This document shows positions 50,397 through 60,321 of a DNA stretch of 64,000 nt, piece by piece. Source of the stretch: Proteobacteria bacterium UBA2363. Its GTDB lineage: Bacteria > Pseudomonadota > Gammaproteobacteria > Xanthomonadales > UBA2363. Numbering within the stretch: the first letter of the stretch is position 1; every line of letters begins with the position of its first letter. The notes beneath the pieces are model-generated. The model had not been told where the DNA came from. It worked only from the letters and a program-made list of their open reading frames with translations, and made no database searches. The position numbers and the translations under genes are program-made. Where the stretch lies: positions 19,593 to 83,592 of the forward strand of contig DDTN01000002.1 of the NCBI GenBank assembly GCA_002344355.1, given 5' to 3'.

Positions 50397-51194
50397 GTGC
50401 ACCTGGAAGCCATTTATCGCTATCCGCTGAAATCGGCGGCGGCGCAGCCGGTTGAGCGGGCCTGCGTGGAGCCGCGCGGCCTGGAAGGCGACCGCCGCTG
50501 GCTGGTGGTCGACGAGGACGGCCGCTTCCTGACCGGCCGGCAGGTCCCGGCCCTGGTCAGGATCCGCGCCGTGCCGATGTCCGATGGCCTGGTCCTGCAG
50601 GCGCCCGGCGCGCCGGCGCTGGCGCTGCCGACGCCGAATCCGCACGGACGCAGGCGCCGGGTCCGGATCTGGAAGGACGAGGTCGAGGCGCTCGCCTGCG
50701 GGGCCGATGCCGACACCTGGCTGTCGCGCGTGCTCGGGCGGCCGGTGGCCCTGGTGCACATGGATGCCGCGGCCCGGCGCGCGGTCGATCCGGACCATGG
50801 CCGTCCCGGCGACGAGGTCAGCTTCGCCGACGGCTATCCGCTGCTGCTGCTCTCCACCGCGGCCGTCGAGGACCTCGGCCGGCGCCTGGGCCGGCCGGTC
50901 GCCGGACTGCGCTTCCGGCCCAACCTGCTGGTCGCCGGCTGCCCGGCGCATGCCGAGGACGGCTGGCGCCGGCTGCGCATCGGCGACACGGAGTTCGAGG
51001 TCGCCAAGCCGTGCACGCGCTGCGTGTTCACCACCATCGACCCGGAGACCGGCGCGCCCGATCCCGACGGCGAGCCGCTGGCCACCCTCAAGCAGTACCG
51101 GCGGGGCGCCGCCGGCGTCACCTTCGGCGTCAACCTGATCCCGCGCGGCGACGGCTGCCTGCGCGTCGGCGATGCCGTCGTCGTCCTCGACTGA
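50397..51194 (+). CDS. MOSC-domain protein (YcbX-like)
   Basis: The 265-residue protein has a MOSC beta-barrel N-terminal domain (IYRYPLKSAAAQPVERACVE) and a MOSC domain with the conserved cysteine in KPCTRCVFTTIDPETG. Such proteins bind molybdenum cofactor and reduce N-hydroxylated compounds, as E. coli YcbX and mammalian mARC do. Unlike YcbX it lacks a C-terminal ferredoxin domain, so a separate electron donor is needed. The start is GTG 50397, directly downstream of a -10 box. It overlaps dinB by 23 bases. Confidence 0.88.
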   Translation: MHLEAIYRYPLKSAAAQPVERACVEPRGLEGDRRWLVVDEDGRFLTGRQVPALVRIRAVPMSDGLVLQAPGAPALALPTPNPHGRRRRVRIWKDEVEALACGADADTWLSRVLGRPVALVHMDAAARRAVDPDHGRPGDEVSFADGYPLLLLSTAAVEDLGRRLGRPVAGLRFRPNLLVAGCPAHAEDGWRRLRIGDTEFEVAKPCTRCVFTTIDPETGAPDPDGEPLATLKQYRRGAAGVTFGVNLIPRGDGCLRVGDAVVVLD

Positions 51195-52353
51195 TCCTGG
51201 CGCGGACCATGCCGCGACCGCACCGGGCGGCGCGCGCCGCATCGTCCACGTCGACATGGACGCCTTCTACGCCTCGGTCGAGCAACGCGACGACCCGTCG
51301 TTGCGCGGACGCCCGGTGGTGGTGGCCTGGCGCGGCCCCCGCTCGGTGGTGTGTGCCGCCAGCTACGAGGCCCGGAAGTCCGGCGTGCGGTCCGCGATGC
51401 CGGCGCTGCGGGCGGCGCGGCTGTGCCCGGATGCCGTGTTCGTGCCGCCGGACTTCGGCCGCTACCGGGCCGTCTCGCGGCAGGTCCGCGAGATCTTCGC
51501 GCGCCACACCGACCTGGTCGAACCGCTGTCCCTGGACGAGGCCTACCTGGACGTCAGCCAGCCCCGCTCGGGGCTGGCCACCGGCACCGCCGTCGCCCAG
51601 GCGATCCGGGCGGCGATCCGCGCCGAACTCGGCCTGACCGCCTCGGCGGGCGTCGCCCCGAACCGCTTCCTGGCCAAGATCGCCTCGGACTGGCGCAAGC
51701 CCGATGGCCTGTTCGTGCTTCGGCCCCACCGGGTCATGGACTTCCTGGCGCCGTTGCCGGTCGAGCGCCTGCCGGGGGTCGGCCGGGTGATGACGGCGCG
51801 GCTGGCGGCGCTCGGCGCGGCGACCGTCGAGGACCTGCGCAGGCTGGGTCCGCAGGCGCTGGCGGCGCACTTCGGTCGCTGGGGCCTGCGCCTGTCGGAG
51901 CTGGCGCTGGGCATCGACGACTCGCCGGTGCGGCCGGACCGGCCGCGTCTGTCGATCTCCTGCGAGGACACCTTCGCCGAGGACCTGCCCCTGGCCTCGC
52001 TGGCCCCGGCGCTGCAACGGCTGGGCGAGCGCGCCTGGCGGCTGGCGCAAGGCCATGGCGCCCGCGCCCGCACGGTCGTGCTCAAGCTCAAGACCGCGCA
52101 GTTCCGGACGCTGACCCGCAGCCTGACGCCGCCGCAGCCGCCCCGGTCGCTGGCCGAGCTGGCGGCCATGGTCGCCGTCCTGCTGCAGCGGGTCGGCCTG
52201 CCCGAGAACACCCGCTTTCGGCTGGCCGGGGTCGGACTGGCCAATTTCGACAGCGCGCCCGCGGCGGACGACCTGTTCGGTGGCGGCGGCCCGACCGCCG
52301 CCGACCGGGGCACGGATCAGCCGGCGGCCGGCTCGGTCGTCGGCGGCTCCTGA
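51172..52353 (+). CDS. dinB: DNA polymerase IV
   Basis: DinB is the Y-family polymerase for translesion synthesis. The 393 residues hold the palm motif IVHVDMDAFYASVEQRDDPS, the catalytic SLDEAYLDVS, SAGVAPNRFLAKIASDWRKP and the helix-hairpin-helix GVGRVMTARLAALGAATVED. The C-terminal little-finger domain follows, and DDLFGG near the end may be a degenerate beta-clamp site. The ATG lies inside the MOSC gene, so the two are probably co-transcribed. No LexA box is visible. Its 3' end overlaps the convergent sodC gene by 37 bases. Confidence 0.93.
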   Translation: MPSSSSTDPGADHAATAPGGARRIVHVDMDAFYASVEQRDDPSLRGRPVVVAWRGPRSVVCAASYEARKSGVRSAMPALRAARLCPDAVFVPPDFGRYRAVSRQVREIFARHTDLVEPLSLDEAYLDVSQPRSGLATGTAVAQAIRAAIRAELGLTASAGVAPNRFLAKIASDWRKPDGLFVLRPHRVMDFLAPLPVERLPGVGRVMTARLAALGAATVEDLRRLGPQALAAHFGRWGLRLSELALGIDDSPVRPDRPRLSISCEDTFAEDLPLASLAPALQRLGERAWRLAQGHGARARTVVLKLKTAQFRTLTRSLTPPQPPRSLAELAAMVAVLLQRVGLPENTRFRLAGVGLANFDSAPAADDLFGGGGPTAADRGTDQPAAGSVVGGS

Positions 52354-52931
52354 ACCGGCTGCGGGGCCAGGGTCGGCGCCGGCGCCGCCTCGATCACGCC
52401 GCAGGCGATGCGGGCGCCCGCGTTGCCGGCCGGCTGGCTGGCGTAGTCGTCGGCGTCGGCATGGATGACGATGGCCTTGCCCAGGACATCGGCCTCGCCG
52501 CCGTCGCCCAGGGTGACGCCGCTGATCCGGAACGCGAAGCTCGCATTGCCGCGGGCATCGGCCTTCAGGTTGGGCATGTCGCCGGCATGGTGCGGCGCGC
52601 TGGTGCCCGGGTTGCCGTGGTTGTGGTTGCCCGGGTTGAAATGGTCGCCGGCGCTGCTGGCATCGGCGGCGCTGCAGTCGCCGACCGCGTGGATGTGGAA
52701 GCCGTGTTCGCCGTTGGCGCGCAGGTTGGCGACGGTGCCGCTGACCCGCAGGCCGCGGTTGTCCGGCGACACGGTCACCGTGCCGCGTGCCCGGTTGCCC
52801 TGGGTCGGTGCCAGCTCGGCACGCGCCTCGTTGATCTGCGCCTTCATGTCGGCGGCGGCGGCATGGCCATGGCCGAAGGCGGCGCTGACCGCGGCGGCGA
52901 GGGCGAGGCACGGAAGGATCGACGGGCGCAT
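52317..52931 (-). CDS. sodC: Periplasmic copper/zinc superoxide dismutase
   Basis: SodC removes superoxide outside the cytoplasm. After a signal peptide (SILPCLALAAAVSAAFGHG), the 204-residue protein has the copper ligands in GEHGFHIHAVGDCS, the zinc loop HFNPGNHNHG with HHAGDMPNL, and IVIHADADDY. The disulfide partner is in ARIACGVIE. A proline-rich tail of about 25 residues after that is unusual and is encoded partly by the overlap with dinB. AGGAG five bases before ATG 52931 supports the start. Confidence 0.95.
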   Translation of the reverse strand: MRPSILPCLALAAAVSAAFGHGHAAAADMKAQINEARAELAPTQGNRARGTVTVSPDNRGLRVSGTVANLRANGEHGFHIHAVGDCSAADASSAGDHFNPGNHNHGNPGTSAPHHAGDMPNLKADARGNASFAFRISGVTLGDGGEADVLGKAIVIHADADDYASQPAGNAGARIACGVIEAAPAPTLAPQPVQEPPTTEPAAG

Positions 52932-53055
52932 GGCAACTCCTGGCTGGTTTGGCGGGATGGGCGGCGCTGCCGTGACCGGGCTGCGCCGCCGCGAAACGCC
53001 GATTATGCGTGCTGGGCCGCGACCCTGCACGGGTCGCGGCCGGTCGCTGCGGGCG

Positions 53056-53562
53056 TCAGCGGAACAGGCCGTAGGCGACGTCGACGATCAGGCCGGTGGC
53101 CAGCGCCACCAGCAGCACGTCGCCGTCGACGCGGACCCAGCGGTGGCCGTAGGGCGGCGGCGCCAGCCGGTACGGCCGGTAGTCGACGTAGTAGACCGGC
53201 GCGTAGTAGCCGCGCGGCAGGCGGTGGCCATGGCTCCAGCGGTACGGCCGGTAGCCCGGCGGGCGCACATAGTGGCCCGGCGGCGGATAGCCGTAGCCGT
53301 AGCCCGGCCGGTGGCCGGGTCCCGGGCGCCAGGCCTGGCCGTGCGGCGGCCGATGCCCCGGCCCTGGCCGGTAGCGCCGGTCGTCGCGTCCGTGGCGATC
53401 ATGACGGCCGTGCCGGCGGTCGCCGCCGTGCCAGCGCTGGTCGGCATAGCCATGGGCCGGGTAGCCGCGCTCATGGCCGCCGCGGTCGCGGGGCGAGGCG
53501 TCGGCCGCGCCGGCGGCACCTGCCAGCGCGGCGACGAGGGTGAAGGAAAGCAGTCTGCCCAT
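53056..53562 (-). CDS. Exported RcnB-family protein rich in His, Arg and Tyr
   Basis: The 168-residue product has a signal peptide (GRLLSFTLVAALAGAAGA) and a middle full of histidine, arginine, glycine and tyrosine. A C-terminal RcnB-like region runs from GYYAPVYYVDYRPYRL through RWVRVDGDVLLVALATGLIV to AYGLFR. RcnB of E. coli is periplasmic and helps nickel and cobalt homeostasis. Metal binding through the histidine-rich part is plausible here but not shown. GAGG stands eight bases before ATG 53562. No transporter gene is adjacent. Confidence 0.82.
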   Translation of the reverse strand: MGRLLSFTLVAALAGAAGAADASPRDRGGHERGYPAHGYADQRWHGGDRRHGRHDRHGRDDRRYRPGPGHRPPHGQAWRPGPGHRPGYGYGYPPPGHYVRPPGYRPYRWSHGHRLPRGYYAPVYYVDYRPYRLAPPPYGHRWVRVDGDVLLVALATGLIVDVAYGLFR

Positions 53563-53780
53563 GATGAGGTCCTCGGAACGGCCAGCCTGGCCGGACGGCA
53601 GCGGCCGGTCGGCCCCTGCGGCGCCCACGTTCGGGCCTGATGCCTTAATCCGTTTTGAACGGGGCCGGTGCCGTTCAGCCTGCACCGGTCCTCGCGCGCG
53701 GCGGCACTGCGACGCCGGCGGCGCCGGCAACGTCTGGACAAGTCAAGCGCGCCACCCTTGGCGCGGCCCAGGAGCCATCG

Positions 53781-54272
53781 ATGACCCGAGCGATCCCCTC
53801 CCTGCTCCTTGCCGCCGCACTGGCGGCGATCCCCGCCGGCCTGCGGGCGCAGCTGCCGCAGGTCGACGCGCACGCCTTCCCGACGCCGGTCGCCGGCCCC
53901 GTGTCGCCGGCCGACGTGCTGCGGCAGACCGGCCACTGGCAGCGCGCCCTGGCTTCCGGTGGCTTTCCGGCGCTGTCGCCGGCCTCGCGCGCGGAGGCGG
54001 ACGCGGCGTTGGCCCGCCTGCAGGCGTCGCTCGCCCGGGTCCGAAGCTGGCGGCAGCTGCGGCCGCCGCAGGTCGAACGGATCGTCGCCGACCACGCACA
54101 GGCGGTGACGGCGCTTGGCCTGGGGGACGGCGAGCGGCTGTCCTGCCGGACCGCGGCAGCCACCGGCACGCGGATCGCGCAGATGGAGTGCCACCTGGCC
54201 GGACGCCAGGCGGAGGCTGGCGGGGACGCCCGCCGGCGCCTGCACGACGCGACCAGCGGCCGCGTCCAGTAG
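53781..54272 (+). CDS. Exported protein of unknown function
   Basis: The 163-residue product begins with a signal peptide (IPSLLLAAALAAIPAGLRA). The mature part is mostly helical, with RSWRQLRPPQVERIVADHAQ, and has two cysteines (LSCRT and MECHL) that could form a disulfide in the periplasm. I recognise no family. AGGAG at 53770-53774 supports ATG 53781. It is divergent from the RcnB-like gene and convergent with aceE. Confidence 0.72.
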   Translation: MTRAIPSLLLAAALAAIPAGLRAQLPQVDAHAFPTPVAGPVSPADVLRQTGHWQRALASGGFPALSPASRAEADAALARLQASLARVRSWRQLRPPQVERIVADHAQAVTALGLGDGERLSCRTAAATGTRIAQMECHLAGRQAEAGGDARRRLHDATSGRVQ

Positions 54273-54314
54273 CCGGGAACAACAGCGGGAGTCGCGGCCG
54301 GCCATGTCCTGGCG

Positions 54315-54338
54315 CAGCGCCGGCTGGCGCCGGCGCTG
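54315..54338. terminator. Hairpin between convergent genes
   Basis: CAGCGCCGGC at 54315-54324 pairs perfectly with GCCGGCGCTG at 54329-54338 around a 4-base loop, between the unknown exported-protein gene and aceE. No T tract. Confidence 0.5.
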
Positions 54339-54353
54339 ATCCCGGCGCCGGGC

Positions 54354-57065
54354 TCAGACCGTCGCCGGGTTCGGCTTGTCCGGGTCCAGACCGAACGCCC
54401 GGATCGCCCGCGCGACGTCGTCGGCGGTCTTCTGGCCCTGCTCGGCCAGGGCGGCGATCGCGGCATGGGCGATCCAGTAGCGGTCGACCTCGAAGAAGCG
54501 GCGCAGGTTGGCGCGGGTGTCGCTGCGCCCGTAGCCGTCGGTGCCGAGCACCGTGTACGGCATCGGCACCCAGGCGCGGACCTGGTCGGCGACCTGGCGG
54601 ACGTAGTCGGTGGCGGCGATCGCCGGGCCGGGCCGGCCCGCCAGCAGCCGGCTGACCCACGGCTGCCGGGGCGCCTTCGCCTTCGGGTTCAGGCGGTTCC
54701 AGCGCTCGGCCTCGATGCCGTCGCGGCGCAGCTCGGAGAAGCTGGTGCACGACCAGATGTCGGCGCTGACGCCGAACTCGCTGTCGAGCAGTTCGGCGGC
54801 GGCGATCACCTCGCGCAGGATGGCGCCCGAGCCCAACAACTGGACGTGGGGCCGCGCGGCGCCCTTGCCCCTGCCCTTCGGGTCGCGGGTGCCGAGTCCG
54901 GAGTCCCGAAGCAGGTACATGCCCTTGACCACGCCCTCGACGGCGCCCTCGGGCAGCGCCGGATGGCCGTGGTTCTCGTTCATCAGGGTGATGTACCAGT
55001 AGGCGTCCTCCTGCTCGGTCAGCATCCGGCGCATGCCGTCCTGCAGGATCACCGCGACCTCGCCGGCGAAGGCGGGGTCGTAGGCGCGGCAGTTGGGGAT
55101 GTTGCCGGCGAGCAGGTGGGAATGGCCGTCCTCGTGCTGCAGGCCCTCGCCGTTCAGCGTCGTGCGGCCGGCGGTGGCGCCGAGCAGGAAGCCGCGCGCG
55201 CGCATGTCCCCGGCCGCCCAGGCGAGGTCGCCGATGCGCTGCATGCCGAACATCGAGTAGAAGATGAAGAACGGCAGCATCGGCAGGTCGTTGGTGCTGT
55301 AGCTGGTCGCCGCGGCGATCCAGCTCGAGAACGCGCCGGCCTCGGTGATGCCTTCCTGGAGCACCTGGCCGGCCTGGTCCTCGCGATAGTACATGAGCTG
55401 GTCGGCGTCGACCGGCTTGTACTTCTGGCCCTCCGGGGCATAGATGCCGATCTGCCGGAACAGGCCCTCCATGCCGAAGGTGCGCGCCTCGTCGGCCACG
55501 ATCGGCACGCAGCGCGGCCCCACCTGCTTGTCGCGCAGGACGATGTTCAGGGCCTGGACGAAGGCCATGGTGGTCGAGATCTCGCGCTCCCCGGTGTCCT
55601 TGAGCAGGCGCTCGAAGGCGTCCAGGCCGGGCACCGGCAGGCTCTCGGTGGCGCGGGCGCGGCGCTGCGGCAGCGAACCGCCCAGGGCCTCGCGGCGGGC
55701 CTTGAGGTAGGCGACCTCCTCGGAATCGGGGCCGGGGTGGTAGTAGGGCACCTCGGCGATGCGCTCGTCCGGCACCGGGATCTGGAAGCGGTCGCGGAAG
55801 GCGCGCACCGCCTCGTCGTCCAGCTTCTTGGTCTGGTGGGTGGGGTTGAGCGACTCGCCGGCCTTGCCCATGCCGTAGCCCTTGACCGTCTTGGCCAGGA
55901 TCACCGTCGGCAGGCCGTCGCTGTTCATCGCCGCGTGGTAGGCGGCATACACCTTGTGCGGGTCGTGGCCGCCGCGGTTGAGGCGCCAGATGTCCTCGTC
56001 GGACATGGTCTCGACCATGGCGCGGGTCTCCGGGTACTTGCCGAAGAAGTGCTCGCGCGTGTAGGCGCCGCCGAAGGCCTTGCAATTCTGGTACTCGCCG
56101 TCGACGGTCTCCATCATCAGTCGGCGCAGCACGCCCTGGTGGTCGCGCTGCAGCAGCGGGTCCCAGCGGCTGCCCCAGACCACCTTGAGGACGTTCCAGC
56201 CGGCGCCGCGGAAGGCCCCCTCCAGCTCCTGGATGATCTTGCCGTTGCCGCGCACCGGGCCGTCCAGGCGCTGCAGGTTGCAGTTGATGACGAACACCAG
56301 GTTGTCGAGCTTCTCCCGGCCGGCCAGGGTGATCGCGCCCAGCGATTCCGGCTCGTCGGTCTCGCCGTCGCCCATGAAGCACCAGATCTTGCGGTCGGAG
56401 CGCGGCAGCAGGCCGCGGTGCTCCAGGTACTTGCAGAAGCGCGCCTGGTAGATCGCCATGATCGGGCCCAGGCCCATCGACACGGTCGGGGTCTGCCAGA
56501 AGTCCGGCATCAGCCAGGGGTGCGGGTAGGAGCTCAGGCCGCCGCCGTCCACCTCCATCCGGAAGCGGTCCAGCTCGGTCTCGCTGATCCGGCCTTCCAG
56601 GAAGGCGCGCGCGTAGATGCCCGGGCTGGAGTGGCCCTGGATGTACAGCAGGTCGCCCGGATGGCCCTCGTGGGGCGCCCGCCAGAAATGGTTGAAGCCG
56701 ACGTCGTACAGGGTCGCGGCCGAGGCGAAGCTGGCGATGTGGCCGCCCAGTTCGCCCGGACGCCGGTTGGCCCGGACCACCGTGGCCAGGGCGTTCCAGC
56801 GGATGATCGAGCGGATCCGCCACTCCAGGTTCTGCTCGCCCGGGCTGCGCTGCTCGCGCTCGGGCGGGATGGTGTTGTGGTAGCCGGTGGTCAGGCGGAA
56901 CGGCAGGTGGCCGCCGGCGCGCCGGGTCTCCTCGATCATCCGCTCCAGCAGGAAATGCGCGCGCTCCGGGCCGTCGCTGCCGATCACCGCCTGGATGGCG
57001 TCCAGCCATTCACGGGTCTCGACCGGGTCGAGGTCGTTGCGGGTCGGGTCCTGGGGGGTGGTCAT
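54354..57065 (-). CDS. aceE: Pyruvate dehydrogenase E1, homodimeric
   Basis: AceE decarboxylates pyruvate with thiamine diphosphate in the pyruvate dehydrogenase complex. The 903 residues match the family (887 in E. coli) with LTTGYHNTIPPEREQRSPGE, the thiamine motif CFMGDGETDEPES to NCNLQRLDGPVRGNGKIIQE, and SYSTNDLPMLPFFIFYSMFG. Near residue 725 a stretch SGLGTRDPKGRGKGAARP is longer than the short linker usual before VQLLGSG. Its DNA has a 7-base rhythm. The E2 and E3 genes are not next to it. A candidate RNA element lies upstream. Confidence 0.96.
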   Translation of the reverse strand: MTTPQDPTRNDLDPVETREWLDAIQAVIGSDGPERAHFLLERMIEETRRAGGHLPFRLTTGYHNTIPPEREQRSPGEQNLEWRIRSIIRWNALATVVRANRRPGELGGHIASFASAATLYDVGFNHFWRAPHEGHPGDLLYIQGHSSPGIYARAFLEGRISETELDRFRMEVDGGGLSSYPHPWLMPDFWQTPTVSMGLGPIMAIYQARFCKYLEHRGLLPRSDRKIWCFMGDGETDEPESLGAITLAGREKLDNLVFVINCNLQRLDGPVRGNGKIIQELEGAFRGAGWNVLKVVWGSRWDPLLQRDHQGVLRRLMMETVDGEYQNCKAFGGAYTREHFFGKYPETRAMVETMSDEDIWRLNRGGHDPHKVYAAYHAAMNSDGLPTVILAKTVKGYGMGKAGESLNPTHQTKKLDDEAVRAFRDRFQIPVPDERIAEVPYYHPGPDSEEVAYLKARREALGGSLPQRRARATESLPVPGLDAFERLLKDTGEREISTTMAFVQALNIVLRDKQVGPRCVPIVADEARTFGMEGLFRQIGIYAPEGQKYKPVDADQLMYYREDQAGQVLQEGITEAGAFSSWIAAATSYSTNDLPMLPFFIFYSMFGMQRIGDLAWAAGDMRARGFLLGATAGRTTLNGEGLQHEDGHSHLLAGNIPNCRAYDPAFAGEVAVILQDGMRRMLTEQEDAYWYITLMNENHGHPALPEGAVEGVVKGMYLLRDSGLGTRDPKGRGKGAARPHVQLLGSGAILREVIAAAELLDSEFGVSADIWSCTSFSELRRDGIEAERWNRLNPKAKAPRQPWVSRLLAGRPGPAIAATDYVRQVADQVRAWVPMPYTVLGTDGYGRSDTRANLRRFFEVDRYWIAHAAIAALAEQGQKTADDVARAIRAFGLDPDKPNPATV

Positions 57066-57290
57066 GGCGCTGTTCTCGCGTCGGGGCGCACCGTCGTCCG
57101 ACGGCGGCGATCATGGTCGTGCCTGCAGCGGGCGAGTCTAGCCCGGATGTTTCGCGCGGGGCAGGGATGATCGCACAGGCGCTTGCGGCGGCGCAGCGCG
57201 CGCCGTGGCCGATGCGGCGGCGGGCGCGGGGCCGCGGGCGCGGCCGCCAGGGACGGGCCGGCTCGGCATCTCGCGACGGACGGGGCGGCG
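57066..57290. other. Gene-free stretch between aceE and the RNA element
   Basis: I see no gene in these 225 bases. They should contain the aceE promoter on the minus strand, but no convincing -10 or -35 pair stands out. With the RNA candidate and the following 160 bases, the whole gap from 57066 to 57552 lacks coding character. Confidence 0.5.
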
Positions 57291-57331
57291 GAAAACAAGA
57301 AGGCTGCGGCGCGCTTGGTAACGCCGCAGCC
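57291..57331 (-). terminator. Intrinsic terminator of the RNA candidate
   Basis: A perfect 10-bp stem (57302-57311 with 57322-57331) and 10-base loop are followed on the minus strand by TTCTTGTTTTC. The T-rich tail makes this a clear intrinsic terminator reading towards aceE. Confidence 0.8.
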
Positions 57332-57395
57332 CCGAATGCCACGTGTCGTCGTCTTCTTGGAATGCGATTCCTGCCACAGTCGGAGCGGCAGGGGG
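57291..57395 (-). ncRNA. Candidate small RNA or attenuator upstream of aceE
   Basis: Read on the minus strand, a -10-like TAGACT (complement of 57401-57406) precedes a compact series of structures. CTGCC/GGCAG pairs 57371-57375 with 57387-57391. GGAAT/ATTCC hairpin is 57359-57371. A purine-rich single-stranded stretch holds AAGAAGACGACGACACG. A strong terminator ends it. No open frame fits. It may be a free RNA of about 100 bases or a leader that controls read-through into aceE, 226 bases further on. The first two stems share a base, so they may be alternatives. Confidence 0.55.
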
Positions 57396-57552
57396 CGTTA
57401 AGTCTACATTAACCGGCACCCGGTGCGACCACGCCCCCGCAGGGCGGGAATCCGGTCCCTGCCCCGACCCGCGGTCGGGTGGCGGGCGCAGCCGGGCAGC
57501 CCCGCCGGGTGCCGTGACCGGCATCCGGGCAGGCCGGACCGGCCGCGCGCGG

Positions 57553-57741
57553 TCAGTCGCGCCGCCCGAGCAGCATCGCCAGGGCGCCGCTGGCGATCGC
57601 GACGATGCAGCCGACCAGGACCACCCTGCCGGCGTACTGGCCCAGCGCCGACAGGTCGATCAGGCCGAACACGACGGCGATGGCGAGGGCCGCCAGCACC
57701 ACGATCACCAGGGCGGCGACGGACTTCAGGATGCCTGACAT
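57553..57741 (-). CDS. Small membrane protein of 62 residues
   Basis: The product has two hydrophobic spans, VAALVIVVLAALAIAVVFGL and VVLVGCIVAIASGALAMLLG, joined by a short loop IDLSALGQYAG, and ends RRD. GGGAG six bases before ATG 57741 is a convincing ribosome binding site and the codon use fits. No family is recognised. It lies 118 bases downstream of maeB in the same direction and could be part of its transcript. The frame is open upstream but without coding character. Confidence 0.72.
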   Translation of the reverse strand: MSGILKSVAALVIVVLAALAIAVVFGLIDLSALGQYAGRVVLVGCIVAIASGALAMLLGRRD

Positions 57742-57859
57742 GGACTGCTCCCGGGATGCGCAGGCGGCCGCGGCCGCCCCGGCGGCACGCTGCCGCCGGC
57801 GGCCCATTGTGCCGCAGCGCCGCGGCGGCCGCGGCAGCCGCCCCCGGGGAAGGCCGTGC

Positions 57860-60157
<2,298 letters not shown>

Positions 60158-60285
60158 GCTGTGCGGTCCGTCCGGAGTTCTGCGGCGGCGCCGGAACGGC
60201 GCGCCGGGGCGGTCATTATGCCGAGGCCGGCCGACGCCGGCACGGGCGGCGCGGCGCCCGCCCCGCGGCGGCGCGGCGCCTGGGC

Positions 60286-60291
60286 GATAAT
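60286..60291 (+). promoter_or_regulatory. -10 element of purD
   Basis: GATAAT, 30 bases before ATG 60322, would give a leader of about 24 bases holding GAGGA at 60306-60310 as ribosome binding site. Confidence 0.5.
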
Positions 60292-60321
60292 CGCGCCCTT
60301 CCCCTCGAGGACCGGCTGGCG

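Noticed and set aside
57138..57524. Minus-strand protein gene over the RNA candidate
   Set aside because: The frame is arginine- and proline-rich shadow sequence without a family match and crosses a strong intrinsic terminator.
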